From: JAVKSM01 sp039583705
Lineage (GTDB): Bacteria > Actinomycetota > Actinomycetes > Mycobacteriales > Pseudonocardiaceae
Assembly (NCBI GenBank): GCA_039583705.1
Contig: JAVKSM010000003.1
Coordinates: 1-61,247 of the forward strand
DNA: 61,247 nt
Direction of reading: 5' to 3'
The notes under the pieces are model-generated. The model saw nothing but the letters and a program-made list of their open reading frames with translations, searched no databases and had not been told where the DNA came from. This document shows positions 36,435 to 45,138 of this stretch, piece after piece; position 1 is the first letter of the stretch; each line of letters begins with the position of its first letter. Position numbers and translations under genes: made by a program.

Positions 36435-37679
36435 TCATCCGCCGCCGCCGCTACGCCCCCCGGCGCGCGGCCCCGGGCACATGACCGGCACCGGGGCGCA
36501 GAGGTAGGCCGTCGGCGCTCGCCCGATGCGGGTGAGGACCACGGTCACCTCCCGCACACCCCGCAACCGCAGCCGGGGGCGCAGCCGGTTGGGGTCGACG
36601 GCCAGGCCCCGCACGAGGATCTCCAACCGTCCGACGCCGCGGCGGGCCAGTTCCGCCCGCAGCGCCTTCTCGGTGTACGTCCCGTGCGCCAGCACGCGGA
36701 ACGCCCGCACCCCCGGCGGCGGGACGTCCCCGGTGAGGTAGGCGATCCGCGGGTCGAGCTGGCCCAGCCCGTGCCGCGCGGCGTACTGCCGCACCAGGCC
36801 GGCCCGCACCACAGCGTCGTCCGGGTCGACGATCCACTCACCGACGTCGCGCACCGGACAGGTGTCGTCCTCGGCGTCCGTCACCGTCCAGGGTGGACGG
36901 CCGCGCGAGGAGAGTACGGAGGCTCGCCGCCCGACCCCGGGAGTCGCGAGCCCGGCTGACCACAGACACGCCTCCCGCACGTCGCCGTCGAGCGACACCA
37001 GCTCCACCTCGGCGGCCCACGGCACGCTCGCGGGATCCAGCCCCGGCGCGGTCTTGACCACCAGGTCTCGTCTCCGGTGGACGGACGCGAGCTCGCCCAG
37101 CGGCGGAGCGAAGTCCTGCTGCCGCCACCGCCTGCGGCCGGCCGCGTCCCGCCGCGCCGGGTCGGCCAGCACCACGGCCCCCCGACTCACCGACGCCAGC
37201 GCGTCCGCTCGTACCACCGACACCAGCGCGTCCGCCCGCAGCACCGACGCGGCACCCCTGAGGTTCTCCCGCGCCATCGCCAGGCGCACCGGGTCCAGGT
37301 CGGAGCCCACCGCGCGCCTGGCGACCGCGGCGACCTCGACCAGGTCGGCACCGACCGAGCAGGTGACGTCGTGCACGTCCCGGTCGACCAACCGCCCGGC
37401 CCGGTGCGCTGCGACCGGCGACGGGGTGGCCTGTTGCAGGGCCTCGTCGGTGAGCAGCCAGCGCTGCGGCGCCGAGAGCTTCGACGCTGCCCGTCGCCGC
37501 AGCACCGCCGTCTCCAGCACCGCGCCGGCCCGTCGCGGCCCGACGAGCGCCCGCACGGCGGCGACGTCGGCGAGGCGGGAAGCGGCGGTCAGCGGCAGCT
37601 CGGCCGCGGCGACGAGCGCGTCCGCGCCGGCCGGTGAGGTCAGGAACGACACGTCGTCGGGGGTGAAGGTGTAGCCCAT
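36435..37679 (-). CDS. SAM-dependent methyltransferase with THUMP-like domain
   Basis: 414 aa. An N-terminal helical region (FLTSPAGADALVAAAELPLT) is followed by a methyltransferase fold with CSVGADLVEVAAVARRAVGS near residue 110 and a catalytic-type VVLADPARRD motif. The C-terminal 90 residues resemble the THUMP-like domain of this family (TYTEKALRAELARRGVGRLE). An internal short duplication, RADALVSVVRADALASVSRG, is visible. A tRNA or rRNA substrate is probable by family but undefined. Followed 6 bp away on the other side by the truncated hydratase gene. Confidence 0.75.
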   Translation of the reverse strand: MGYTFTPDDVSFLTSPAGADALVAAAELPLTAASRLADVAAVRALVGPRRAGAVLETAVLRRRAASKLSAPQRWLLTDEALQQATPSPVAAHRAGRLVDRDVHDVTCSVGADLVEVAAVARRAVGSDLDPVRLAMARENLRGAASVLRADALVSVVRADALASVSRGAVVLADPARRDAAGRRRWRQQDFAPPLGELASVHRRRDLVVKTAPGLDPASVPWAAEVELVSLDGDVREACLWSAGLATPGVGRRASVLSSRGRPPWTVTDAEDDTCPVRDVGEWIVDPDDAVVRAGLVRQYAARHGLGQLDPRIAYLTGDVPPPGVRAFRVLAHGTYTEKALRAELARRGVGRLEILVRGLAVDPNRLRPRLRLRGVREVTVVLTRIGRAPTAYLCAPVPVMCPGPRAGGRSGGGG

Positions 37680-37685
37680 CCGGCT

Positions 37686-38018
37686 TCACCGGCCGGTGAA
37701 GCTCGCCTTGCCCGGCCCGTTCGCGAGGAACGACGTCATGCCGATGTGCTGGTCCTCGGTGGCGAACAACGCGGCGAAGGCGTCACTCTCGATGGCGAGG
37801 CCGGTATGGAGGTCGACGTCGAGGCCGCCGTCGATCGCGGCCGTGGCGGCGGCGAGCGCTCGCGCCGGCCCGCCGGCGAACTGCGACGCCCGGGCGGCCT
37901 CGGTGGCGAGGACGCGCATCTCGTCCTGCACCTGCCGGTTCACCGCGTTCACCGGCGGCCGGTCCAGCCGGACCGTGCCCACCCCACCGGCCACCTCGAG
38001 CCGAACGAACTCACCCAC
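37686..38018 (-). pseudogene. Enoyl-CoA hydratase with a large in-frame internal deletion
   Basis: 110 aa against about 257 for the family. The first about 46 residues are a normal crotonase N-terminus (VGTVRLDRPPVNAVNRQVQD). They are joined in frame to a normal C-terminus (ARALAAATAAIDGGLDVDLH, then FATEDQHIGMTSFLANGPGK). About 145 central residues are absent, including the oxyanion-hole GGG region and catalytic glutamates. The frame, start and stop are intact, so a small protein may still be made, but hydratase activity is not expected. Confidence 0.8.
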
Positions 38019-38072
38019 CCGCCGTCTCCTGTCAGGCCGTGCCCCGGGCCGCGAACCGAACCCGCCGGCAGG

Positions 38073-38900
38073 CTACCGCCGCCAGGCGCTGTAGCGGCCG
38101 TCGGCGCGGCGCAGCGCGAGCGGCATCCCGAAGGCCGCCGAGAGGTTCTCCGCTGTCATGACCTCTGGCAGCAACCCCTGCGCGACGACCCGCCCGGCAG
38201 TCAGCAGCATGCCATGGGTGAAGCCCGGCGGGATCTCCTCGACGTGGTGAGTGACCAGCACCAACGCCGGCGCGTCCGGGTTGGCGGCCAGGGCGGCGAG
38301 CCGGCCGAGGAGCTCTTCGCGGCCCCCGAGGTCGAGGCCAGCCGCCGGCTCGTCGAGGAGGAGCAGCTCCGGGTCGGTCATGAGGGCGCGGGCGATGAGC
38401 GTGCGCTTGCGCTCCCCCTCCGACAGCGTCCCGAAGAACCGGCCCGCCAGCGGTGCGACGCCCAGGGCGTGCAGCAGCTCCTCCGCCCGCGAGTTGTCGA
38501 CGTCGTCGTAGTGCTCCCGCCAGGTCCCCACCAGCCCCCAGCCGGCGCTGCGCACCACGTCCCACACGGTCTCCTCGCCGGGCAGCCGCCCGGCCAGCGC
38601 CCCGGTGCACAGCCCGATCCGCGGCCGCAGCTCGAAGACGTCGACCCGCCCCAGCCGTTCGCCCAGCAGGTGCACCGCGCCGACGCTGGGGTGCATCTCG
38701 GCGCCGGCGAGCCGCAGCAGCGTGGTCTTGCCCGCGCCGTTCGGGCCGATGACCACCCAGCGCTCGTCGAGCTCGACGGTCCAGTCGATGCCGTCGAGCA
38801 GCACCGTCTGGCCGCGCCGCACACCCACCCCGTCCATCCGGATGACGAGGTCGGTGAGGTCCGGGGCGGTGCCGGGGAACGCGGTGATGGTGTCTGTCAC
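38073..38900 (-). CDS. ABC transporter ATP-binding protein
   Basis: 275 aa single nucleotide-binding domain. Walker A is GPNGAGKTTLLRL, the signature is LSEGERKRTLIARAL, Walker B is ELLLLDEPAAGLDLG and the switch His is in LVLVTHHVEEIPPG. No permease gene is adjacent. It resembles ModF/YlmA-type stand-alone ATPases, which may work in repair or regulation rather than transport. It is divergent from glgX. Confidence 0.85.
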   Translation of the reverse strand: MTDTITAFPGTAPDLTDLVIRMDGVGVRRGQTVLLDGIDWTVELDERWVVIGPNGAGKTTLLRLAGAEMHPSVGAVHLLGERLGRVDVFELRPRIGLCTGALAGRLPGEETVWDVVRSAGWGLVGTWREHYDDVDNSRAEELLHALGVAPLAGRFFGTLSEGERKRTLIARALMTDPELLLLDEPAAGLDLGGREELLGRLAALAANPDAPALVLVTHHVEEIPPGFTHGMLLTAGRVVAQGLLPEVMTAENLSAAFGMPLALRRADGRYSAWRR

Positions 38901-38958
38901 CGCTCCATCCTGCCCAACGCCGGCAGGGATGCAGGGGTGGCCGTGGCAGGCTCATCGG

Positions 38959-41073
38959 ATGCCGGCTGCCACACCAGCCACCCACCCGTTTCCGCTGGGG
39001 GCACACCCCGGGGACGGCGGGGTCCGCTTCGCGGTGGCGTCCTCCGCCGCGCAGGCGGTCGAGGTGTGCCTGATCGACGAGGCCGGTGGCGAGCGCCGGG
39101 TCGAGCTCCCCGAACGCACGTTCGGGGTGTGGCACGGGCTGGTGCCGGGGGTGCTGCCGGGACAGCGCTACGGCTACCGGGTGCACGGGCCGTACCAGCC
39201 GCGCCGCGGACTGCGCAGCAACCCCGCCAAGCTGCTCGTCGACCCCTACGCCCGCCGCATCGAGGGTGCGGTGACCGACCTCACGGCGGCGCTGGGACAC
39301 AGCGGCGACCCGATGGCCGACAGGCGCTCCGCCGTGGACTCGCGGGGCGCCGTCCCGCTGTCGCTCGTCACCGCGCCCGTCACAGACCAGGCCGCCGCTG
39401 ACACCGGCCCGCCTCCGGAGGTGCCGTGGGAGGAGACCGTCATCTACGAGCTGCACGTCCGTGGCTTCACCCGCTCCCACCCCGAGGTGCCGACGGAGCA
39501 CCGCGGGACCTACCTCGGCCTCGCTCACCCAGCGGTCGTCGGGTACCTGGTGGGCCTCGGGGTCACCGCCGTGGAGCTGCTGCCGGTGCACGCGTTCTGC
39601 GACGAGCCCGGTCTGCTGCGCCGACGCCGCCACAACTACTGGGGGTACTCGACGCTGGGCTTCTTCGCCCCCCACACCGGCTATGCCAGCTCACCGGGCC
39701 GGGAGGTCGAGGAGTTCCGGACGATGGTCGGCGCGCTGCACGCCGCGGGCATCGAGGTGCTGCTCGACGTGGTCTACAACCACACGTGCGAAGGTCCGAT
39801 AAACGGCCCGACGTTGTGCTTCCGCGGCCTGGACGCGCCGGCGTACTACCTGCTCGACGACGCCGGCCGCGATGTCGACCTCACCGGCTGCGACAACACC
39901 CTCGACACCGCCTCGCCGACGGTGGTGCGGCTGGTGTGCGACTCGCTGCGGTACTGGGCCACCGACATGGGCGTCGACGGGTTCCGGTTCGACCTGGCCA
40001 GCGTGTTGGGTCGACCGGGAGGGCAACGCTTCGACCCACGGGCCCCGCTGCTCACCGCGGTCACGACCGACCCGGTCCTGACCGGCCGGAAGCTGATCGC
40101 CGAGCCGTGGGACGCCACCGGCGACGGCTACCGGGTCGGCGGGTTCGGCGTGGCGTGGTCGGAGTGGAACGGCCGCTACCGGGACACCGCCCGCGACTTC
40201 TGGCGGGGTGCGGTCGGGGTGGACGAGCTGGCGTCGCGGCTGTCGGGCTCCTCGGACCTCTACGCCACCTCGGGACGCCGACCGTGGGCTTCGGTGAACT
40301 TCGTCACTGCCCACGACGGCTTCACGGCCCGGGACCTGGTCTCCTACGCGCGCAAGCACAACGAGGCCAACGGCGAGTCCAACCTGGACGGCAGCGACGA
40401 CAACCGCTCGGACAACCACGGCGTGGAAGGGCCGACGTCGGATTCCGCGGTTCACGGGCTGCGGCAGCGCCAGGTCCGCAACCTGCTGGCGACCCTGCTG
40501 CTGTCCACCGGCACGCCGATGCTGCTGGCCGGCGACGAGCGCTGGCGCACCCAGCGGGGCAACAACAACCCCTACTGCCTGGACGGCCCGATCTCCTGGC
40601 TGGACTGGTCGGACAGGCCGGAGGCGCGTGCCCTGACGGCTTTCGTGCGACGGGTGCTGCGGCTGCGCCGCGACGGCCCGGCACTGCGCCAGCCGGAGTT
40701 CTTCGAGGGCCGGGTGACCCCGACGGGCACCCCGGACCTGGTGTGGCTGCGCCCGGACGGCCAGGAGATGACGCTGCCGGACTGGGCGGACCACCGGCGG
40801 CGCACGTTGGCAATGTGGATCGACGGCTCCGACGTGCGGTCGCGGTCGCACCGCGGCGGCCTGCTCACCGACGTCTCGTGGCTGCTCGTCCTGCACGCCG
40901 GCACCGAGCCGACGGGGTTGCGGCTGCCGGCTGCCGAGTACGGCCGCTGCTACCGCCTGGTACTGGACACCGGCACCCCGGACGGCGTGCCGGCGGCAGC
41001 CCCGCCGCTGCGCCCCCGCCAGGTCGTCACCGTGCCGGGCCGCACGCTGCTGCTGCTGCGCGCCGAGCGGTGA
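38959..41073 (+). CDS. glgX: Glycogen debranching enzyme
   Basis: 704 aa. Isoamylase-type GH13 enzyme removing short alpha-1,6 branches from phosphorylase-limited glucan. An N-terminal CBM48 domain (about residues 10-100) comes first, then EETVIYELHVRGFTRSHPEV. The nucleophile Asp is in VDGFRFDLASVLG, the acid Glu in LIAEPWDATGDG and the stabilising Asp in FVTAHDGFTARDLVSY. ATG 38959 is the first suitable start; the ribosome site is weak. In mycobacteria glgX is followed by treY and treZ; here a truncated reading frame and then the RHS island follow. Confidence 0.94.
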   Translation: MPAATPATHPFPLGAHPGDGGVRFAVASSAAQAVEVCLIDEAGGERRVELPERTFGVWHGLVPGVLPGQRYGYRVHGPYQPRRGLRSNPAKLLVDPYARRIEGAVTDLTAALGHSGDPMADRRSAVDSRGAVPLSLVTAPVTDQAAADTGPPPEVPWEETVIYELHVRGFTRSHPEVPTEHRGTYLGLAHPAVVGYLVGLGVTAVELLPVHAFCDEPGLLRRRRHNYWGYSTLGFFAPHTGYASSPGREVEEFRTMVGALHAAGIEVLLDVVYNHTCEGPINGPTLCFRGLDAPAYYLLDDAGRDVDLTGCDNTLDTASPTVVRLVCDSLRYWATDMGVDGFRFDLASVLGRPGGQRFDPRAPLLTAVTTDPVLTGRKLIAEPWDATGDGYRVGGFGVAWSEWNGRYRDTARDFWRGAVGVDELASRLSGSSDLYATSGRRPWASVNFVTAHDGFTARDLVSYARKHNEANGESNLDGSDDNRSDNHGVEGPTSDSAVHGLRQRQVRNLLATLLLSTGTPMLLAGDERWRTQRGNNNPYCLDGPISWLDWSDRPEARALTAFVRRVLRLRRDGPALRQPEFFEGRVTPTGTPDLVWLRPDGQEMTLPDWADHRRRTLAMWIDGSDVRSRSHRGGLLTDVSWLLVLHAGTEPTGLRLPAAEYGRCYRLVLDTGTPDGVPAAAPPLRPRQVVTVPGRTLLLLRAER

Positions 41074-41144
41074 GCGCCGCAAACCCGTCGCGCAGCGGGT
41101 CGTCCCGTTATCCTCGGGGACCTGCGACGGGAGGGAGGCGGACC

Positions 41145-41243
41145 ATGAGCGAGGCGTCGCTCGGATCGCCGCTCGCGACGGCCACGATCTACCGGACCCG
41201 CCCTAGAGTGTGGCGGAACGAGCGAGCGTGTCGATCGCGGTGA
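41145..41243 (+). pseudogene. Truncated 5' gene end with strong ribosome site
   Basis: ATG 41145 follows an excellent GGGAGGGAGG site and opens MSEASLGSPLATATIYRTRP, then loses sense and stops after 32 codons. Its end overlaps the last codons of the oppositely read gene at 41203. It may be the beginning of a gene, conceivably treY (expected after glgX), cut by acquisition of the RHS island. The protein match is too short to be sure. Confidence 0.35.
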
Positions 41244-41775
41244 TCCAGACACCGGCGGCCACCAGGTCGACGAAGGTCGTGGATGCGATCTCCACCGTGG
41301 TGTGGTCGTGGTCGGCGACGAGCCAGCCGTAGGCGATGTGCTCGCGGATCTCGTCCACACCCGCGTCCAGCGGCTCGCGGTAGCGCTGGACCAGCCGCAT
41401 CGCCGGCCCAGCGGGGGTCTCGACCACCGATCGCTGGCACGGGCGCTCCAGCACCTCCTCGGGCATGCTCAACTCCGCGCCCAGCGCGTCCAGGGTGAAT
41501 TCAGGTCGGGCGGAGAAAGCCCGCAGACAGACCACGGTCACCACTGGCTGGTTGGCAGCCGGGTAGAACAGCAGCGCCGCACCCAGGCCAGCCAGGTCGA
41601 GGCTGGCGACGACCCGCGCCACGCCCGCCGTGATCACCTCGGCCCGGCGCGGGTCGGGGTCGAGTCGCTGCGCTGCCCACCGCGCTCTGACGGTGTCCGC
41701 CGCCCAGTCCCGCGGGGGTGCTGCCAGGTCGACCTGGACCCAGCGGGTGTCGGGGTGAAGCCGCAGCCCGGTCAT
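41203..41775 (-). CDS. Hypothetical protein of the RHS island, 190 aa
   Basis: Start ATG 41775 overlaps the previous stop (ATGA). Soluble alpha/beta protein without signal or membrane segment: TGLRLHPDTRWVQVDLAAPP, LGAALLFYPAANQPVVTVVC and TTFVDLVAAGVWITAIDTLA. Together with the next gene upstream it may be a diverged pair (both have a beta-rich core and similar size). Genes of this appearance accompany WXG100-RHS proteins in Pseudonocardiaceae, to my recollection. A role in secretion or protection is inferred from position only. Confidence 0.6.
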   Translation of the reverse strand: MTGLRLHPDTRWVQVDLAAPPRDWAADTVRARWAAQRLDPDPRRAEVITAGVARVVASLDLAGLGAALLFYPAANQPVVTVVCLRAFSARPEFTLDALGAELSMPEEVLERPCQRSVVETPAGPAMRLVQRYREPLDAGVDEIREHIAYGWLVADHDHTTVEIASTTFVDLVAAGVWITAIDTLARSATL

Positions 41776-42392
41776 GTGTGGGTCCAGCACAGCGAGCCGG
41801 CGATCGCGTCGAACAGCGCCACCATCGCGTCGGCGATCGGGTCTATCGGGGTGCTGAAGGACAGCAGCAGCATCTGCGCCGCGTTGGGCACCGGCACGTA
41901 TACCTGCAGTCGGGTGACCGCCAGCTCTCCGGTGGACTGGCCGTGCTCGTCACCGACCGGCTCCCGGCGCCGCACCCGCGCGGCCGGCGCCCCGGCCACC
42001 TCCAGCACTCCCACCTCGTCGTCGGGCCGGTCACCCATCAGCGCCGCCAACTCCGTGGCCGGCAGCGCCGTCCCGAACCCCACCGGCACCACCGTGGCCA
42101 GACACGAGGCCGCTACCGGCAGACCACGCATCAGATCGACGTTGAGATACATCTCCACCGCGCCGTTGGCCACCGCCCGCTCGACCAGCCGGGTCAACTC
42201 GGCATCCAACTCACGGCGCAGCGCCGCCACCCGGTCCCGCGGCAACGACGCCAGTTGACGATCCAGCAACGCCGTCACCGACTGCCCACGGCGCTCGTCC
42301 AGCGGGATGTGCCACCACCCGGGCGGCAACAACAACGACCACCCGACCGGCCCGGCCTTCCCGTCGACCCCGTTGGCGGATGGGCTGTTCAT
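41772..42392 (-). CDS. Hypothetical protein of the RHS island, 206 aa
   Basis: ATG 42392 overlaps the stop of the preceding gene (ATGA). It contains GWSLLLPPGWWHIPLDERRG at about residues 17-36, then a basic helix (ALRRELDAELTRLVERAVAN), and beta strands such as LQVYVPVPNAAQMLLLSFST. Soluble and unassigned. As third gene of the island it is coupled to both neighbours, implying balanced synthesis with the RHS protein. Confidence 0.6.
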   Translation of the reverse strand: MNSPSANGVDGKAGPVGWSLLLPPGWWHIPLDERRGQSVTALLDRQLASLPRDRVAALRRELDAELTRLVERAVANGAVEMYLNVDLMRGLPVAASCLATVVPVGFGTALPATELAALMGDRPDDEVGVLEVAGAPAARVRRREPVGDEHGQSTGELAVTRLQVYVPVPNAAQMLLLSFSTPIDPIADAMVALFDAIAGSLCWTHT

Positions 42393-42667
42393 CGTCCGCT
42401 GACCTGCCGCCGAAGCGATCCCGCCTCCCGGGTGAAGCCCGGCTTGGCGGGTGGGAATACCTGCGCCGCATCCGACTGCCCGACCACCTCGCCTGCCGTG
42501 CCCAAGCCCATCTGCCGCGCAACCCGCTCAAGCTCCCCGGCCACGTCACCGGAAATCAAAGGAGGATCAATCATGTGTTTCTCGGCGTCTACCACCACCC
42601 CCACCTGGCCATCAAGCCGCAACAAGGTTTCCTGCAACGAATCCGGAATGTCAGGCCGCTCTGCCAT
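42389..42667 (-). CDS. Hypothetical small protein of the RHS island, 92 aa
   Basis: The start codon forms TGATG with the RHS stop. The sequence begins AERPDIPDSLQETLLRLDGQ, contains DAEKHMIDPPLISGDVAGEL and ends in a basic tail. Size and position directly after the RHS gene would fit an immunity protein or a small T7SS-like accessory. No known immunity family is recognised. Confidence 0.6.
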   Translation of the reverse strand: MAERPDIPDSLQETLLRLDGQVGVVVDAEKHMIDPPLISGDVAGELERVARQMGLGTAGEVVGQSDAAQVFPPAKPGFTREAGSLRRQVSGR

Positions 42668-45021
42668 CAGTCCTCTGTTCGATAGGCCGATATGCGACTT
42701 ATTATCGCCGTCTCCGACCAGATGTCGATATTGACTAGCCCCACAGCGGTGGATACCCGGGTGAAAGCCTGCTCTTTCGTGACCGAGAGATCGACGACTG
42801 GGCTGTGGCTCCACCCCTGGAGCTTTAATCTCTGGATGCCGATGAGCATGAGCTCGACCTGTACGACGTTGGCCTCTTGCTCCATCCATTTCCTGGGTGG
42901 ACGGACAGGAAACTCTGGCAGGTCGAATCTGAGGGTGACCCGTGGTCCATCCCGGTTCGGCACCCGATCGACAGATTCAGGCTGTTGGGATCGTGGTATT
43001 CCGAGATCTCTCTTTGCTTGGTTCAACACCCCACGCCTTCCGACCGCATCGCCACCCGGGCATGGCGTCAGTCCGAGTGGATCCGTCCACCCGAGCGGGT
43101 TGAGAACGTAGGCGTGGGGGTTGGGGCCACCGGCCAGGCCGAGGGGGTCGCTGGTCTGGTAGCGGCCCGCGTCAGGCTCGTAGTAGCGGTGATAGTTGTA
43201 GTTGAGGCCGGTTTCGGGGTCGTGGTATTGGCCGGGGAAGCGCAGCGGGCAGCAGACACCACCAGTGCCGCCGGTGCTGCCGTCGACCGTGATGCCCCAC
43301 AGGGTGGTGTGGGGGCGCCAGGTCAGGGTGCCGTCGGGGTCGACCATCTCGGTGGGGGTGCCGACGAGGTCGGTGACGATGGCGTAGAACCGCTGGTCGA
43401 CCCACTCCTGGGGGGCGTCGCGCAGCACGGCGTCGGGCAGCGGGGAGCGTTCAGTCTGGGCCAGGGGGCGGAAGCTGCCGGGTTCCCACTCCCACGTGGT
43501 GGTGCGGGCGCGGGGGTCGCCCGGGCCGGTGGTGTGGGTTTGCTCGGCGAGCAGTGCGCCGTCCCAGGTGAAGTCGACCTGCTCGGCGACGGTGTGCCCG
43601 TCAGGGGCGAGGCGTTGTTTGGCGACGCGCCGGCCGAGTGGGTCGTAGCGGTAGCGCCAGGTTGCTCCGTCAGGGGGGGTGACCGCGACCAGGCGGTCCT
43701 CGCCGTCCCAAGCCTGCAGCGAGTCGACACCGTCCGGCGGTGTGGGCCAGGCCGCGTCGGTGATGTTGCCGACCGGATCATAGCCGTAACGCTCACTCCA
43801 CCCGTCCCCGTGCACCGCGGTGACGTGCCCGGTGGGATCCAGGTCGAAGCGGCGGCCACCGCGGAGGTGGTCCTCGACATCCGCCAGATACCCGTCGGGC
43901 CGGTAGCCGTAGGACCGCCGCGCCACCAACCGCGCCTGCCGTGCCGAGGCCGCCGCTTCCCCCGCGGCGACCGGCGACCCGAGGCCGAGGTCCGGGCCGG
44001 CGGCGGTAAGGGTCTGGGACACCAGCCGGTGGTTGGCATCCCAGGATTGGGCGAGCAGCACCCCGGCGCCGACGCGGCGTTCGACCTCCCGCCCGGCCCG
44101 GTCGTAGCCGAAGTGCACCGTCCGCCCGCCGATGCGCACGGCCACCGGGGACTGACCCGCGCCGTACTCCCACACCCTCTCCGCCCCGGAGGAGGTGCGG
44201 CGGTGGACGCGCCGACCCACGGCCACATCGAGCCAGGAGCCGTCCCCCGCCAGCGCCAGCATGAGGTTGCACACCAGAGCCACCGCCGAGGCCAGCGCCG
44301 CCAACCCCAACAGGATCGGGGACAAGACATCCAATCCCGGGATCCAGGAGATGAGCAACGCGATCGTGCCCAACACGCTGGCCACCTGCTCGGCGATATC
44401 AGCGATCGCCCGCAGGATGTCGGCGTGCTCGTGCACCCAGTTGGTGAACCGGTCCCACCAGGAATCCTTCAACCCGTCATGGTCGATGCTGGCGTTGATC
44501 GCCCGAGCCGCCCGCCCCGCGGCCTCATCACGGTGCGAAACGGCGTCGGCCAGCTTGCGCTGCGCCGCCTGCAGCGCAGCGACCCCATCCTCATACGAGG
44601 TCTGCCGACTACGTTCCGCGCTGACCTGCTGCGGAGTGGGATTCGCCGGTGGCGCAGCCGGCGGCCGGTTGGCGTTGATCGTGCCCTGGGCCGCTTGGGC
44701 GTCGACCAAGGAGGCATCGGCCACGGATTGGGCATAACGCAACTCGGGGGCGTAACCCTTCAGCGCACCCCCAGCGGTGGCGTACCGGCCATGAGCCTTG
44801 TCCAACCGCCCCGCCAGATCACCCGCCGACGCGGCGAATGTCCGCCCCGCATCCGCGTCCCACCCCTGCGTCGTGGCCAACCGCCGCAGATTCCCCGCCT
44901 GCCGGGTGATCTCATCAGCCATGTCCGACAACGACCTGGCCACCCGCTCGACCTCGTCAGGATCACCCGGAACCGGATCAGCACCAGCCAACGGCGACCA
45001 ATCACTCGGCCGCCCACTCAC
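42667..45021 (-). CDS. Short WXG100-type RHS repeat protein with an unusual C-terminal tip
   Basis: 784 aa from GTG 45021 (GGGGGAGGG upstream). Residues 1-110 form a WXG100-like helical hairpin with TQGWDADAGRTF, indicating type VII-like export. Hydrophobic segments follow (about 190-245), then few YD/RHS units (RYGYDPVGNITDAAW, WRYRYDPLGRRVAK) and the RHS core NYHRYYEPDAGRYQTSDPLG near residue 640. Most RHS toxins have 1300 or more residues. The tip (652-784) opens with a pre-toxin motif, NQAKRDLGIPRSQQPESV, then reads like an immunity protein (VTLRFDLPEFPVRPPRKW). This tip has visibly lower GC. Heads a four-gene coupled operon. Confidence 0.85.
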   Translation of the reverse strand: MSGRPSDWSPLAGADPVPGDPDEVERVARSLSDMADEITRQAGNLRRLATTQGWDADAGRTFAASAGDLAGRLDKAHGRYATAGGALKGYAPELRYAQSVADASLVDAQAAQGTINANRPPAAPPANPTPQQVSAERSRQTSYEDGVAALQAAQRKLADAVSHRDEAAGRAARAINASIDHDGLKDSWWDRFTNWVHEHADILRAIADIAEQVASVLGTIALLISWIPGLDVLSPILLGLAALASAVALVCNLMLALAGDGSWLDVAVGRRVHRRTSSGAERVWEYGAGQSPVAVRIGGRTVHFGYDRAGREVERRVGAGVLLAQSWDANHRLVSQTLTAAGPDLGLGSPVAAGEAAASARQARLVARRSYGYRPDGYLADVEDHLRGGRRFDLDPTGHVTAVHGDGWSERYGYDPVGNITDAAWPTPPDGVDSLQAWDGEDRLVAVTPPDGATWRYRYDPLGRRVAKQRLAPDGHTVAEQVDFTWDGALLAEQTHTTGPGDPRARTTTWEWEPGSFRPLAQTERSPLPDAVLRDAPQEWVDQRFYAIVTDLVGTPTEMVDPDGTLTWRPHTTLWGITVDGSTGGTGGVCCPLRFPGQYHDPETGLNYNYHRYYEPDAGRYQTSDPLGLAGGPNPHAYVLNPLGWTDPLGLTPCPGGDAVGRRGVLNQAKRDLGIPRSQQPESVDRVPNRDGPRVTLRFDLPEFPVRPPRKWMEQEANVVQVELMLIGIQRLKLQGWSHSPVVDLSVTKEQAFTRVSTAVGLVNIDIWSETAIISRISAYRTED

Positions 45022-45138
45022 GACACCCTCCCCCACCGGTCGACCCACGGTCATGCAATGCCGAGCACCGCACGCGGCAGTCTCCCACGACCCCACCCAC
45101 CCGACAACGCCTGACCGCTCCCGGCGGCACCGCTGCGC

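Noticed and set aside
36330..36484. Rightward frame reading ALELTHLRDRGQLFPLDEQA and further, after the sugar kinase
   Set aside because: It has no start codon or ribosome site, is about 50 codons long and its end lies antisense to the THUMP-like methyltransferase gene. It may be a relic but cannot be supported.
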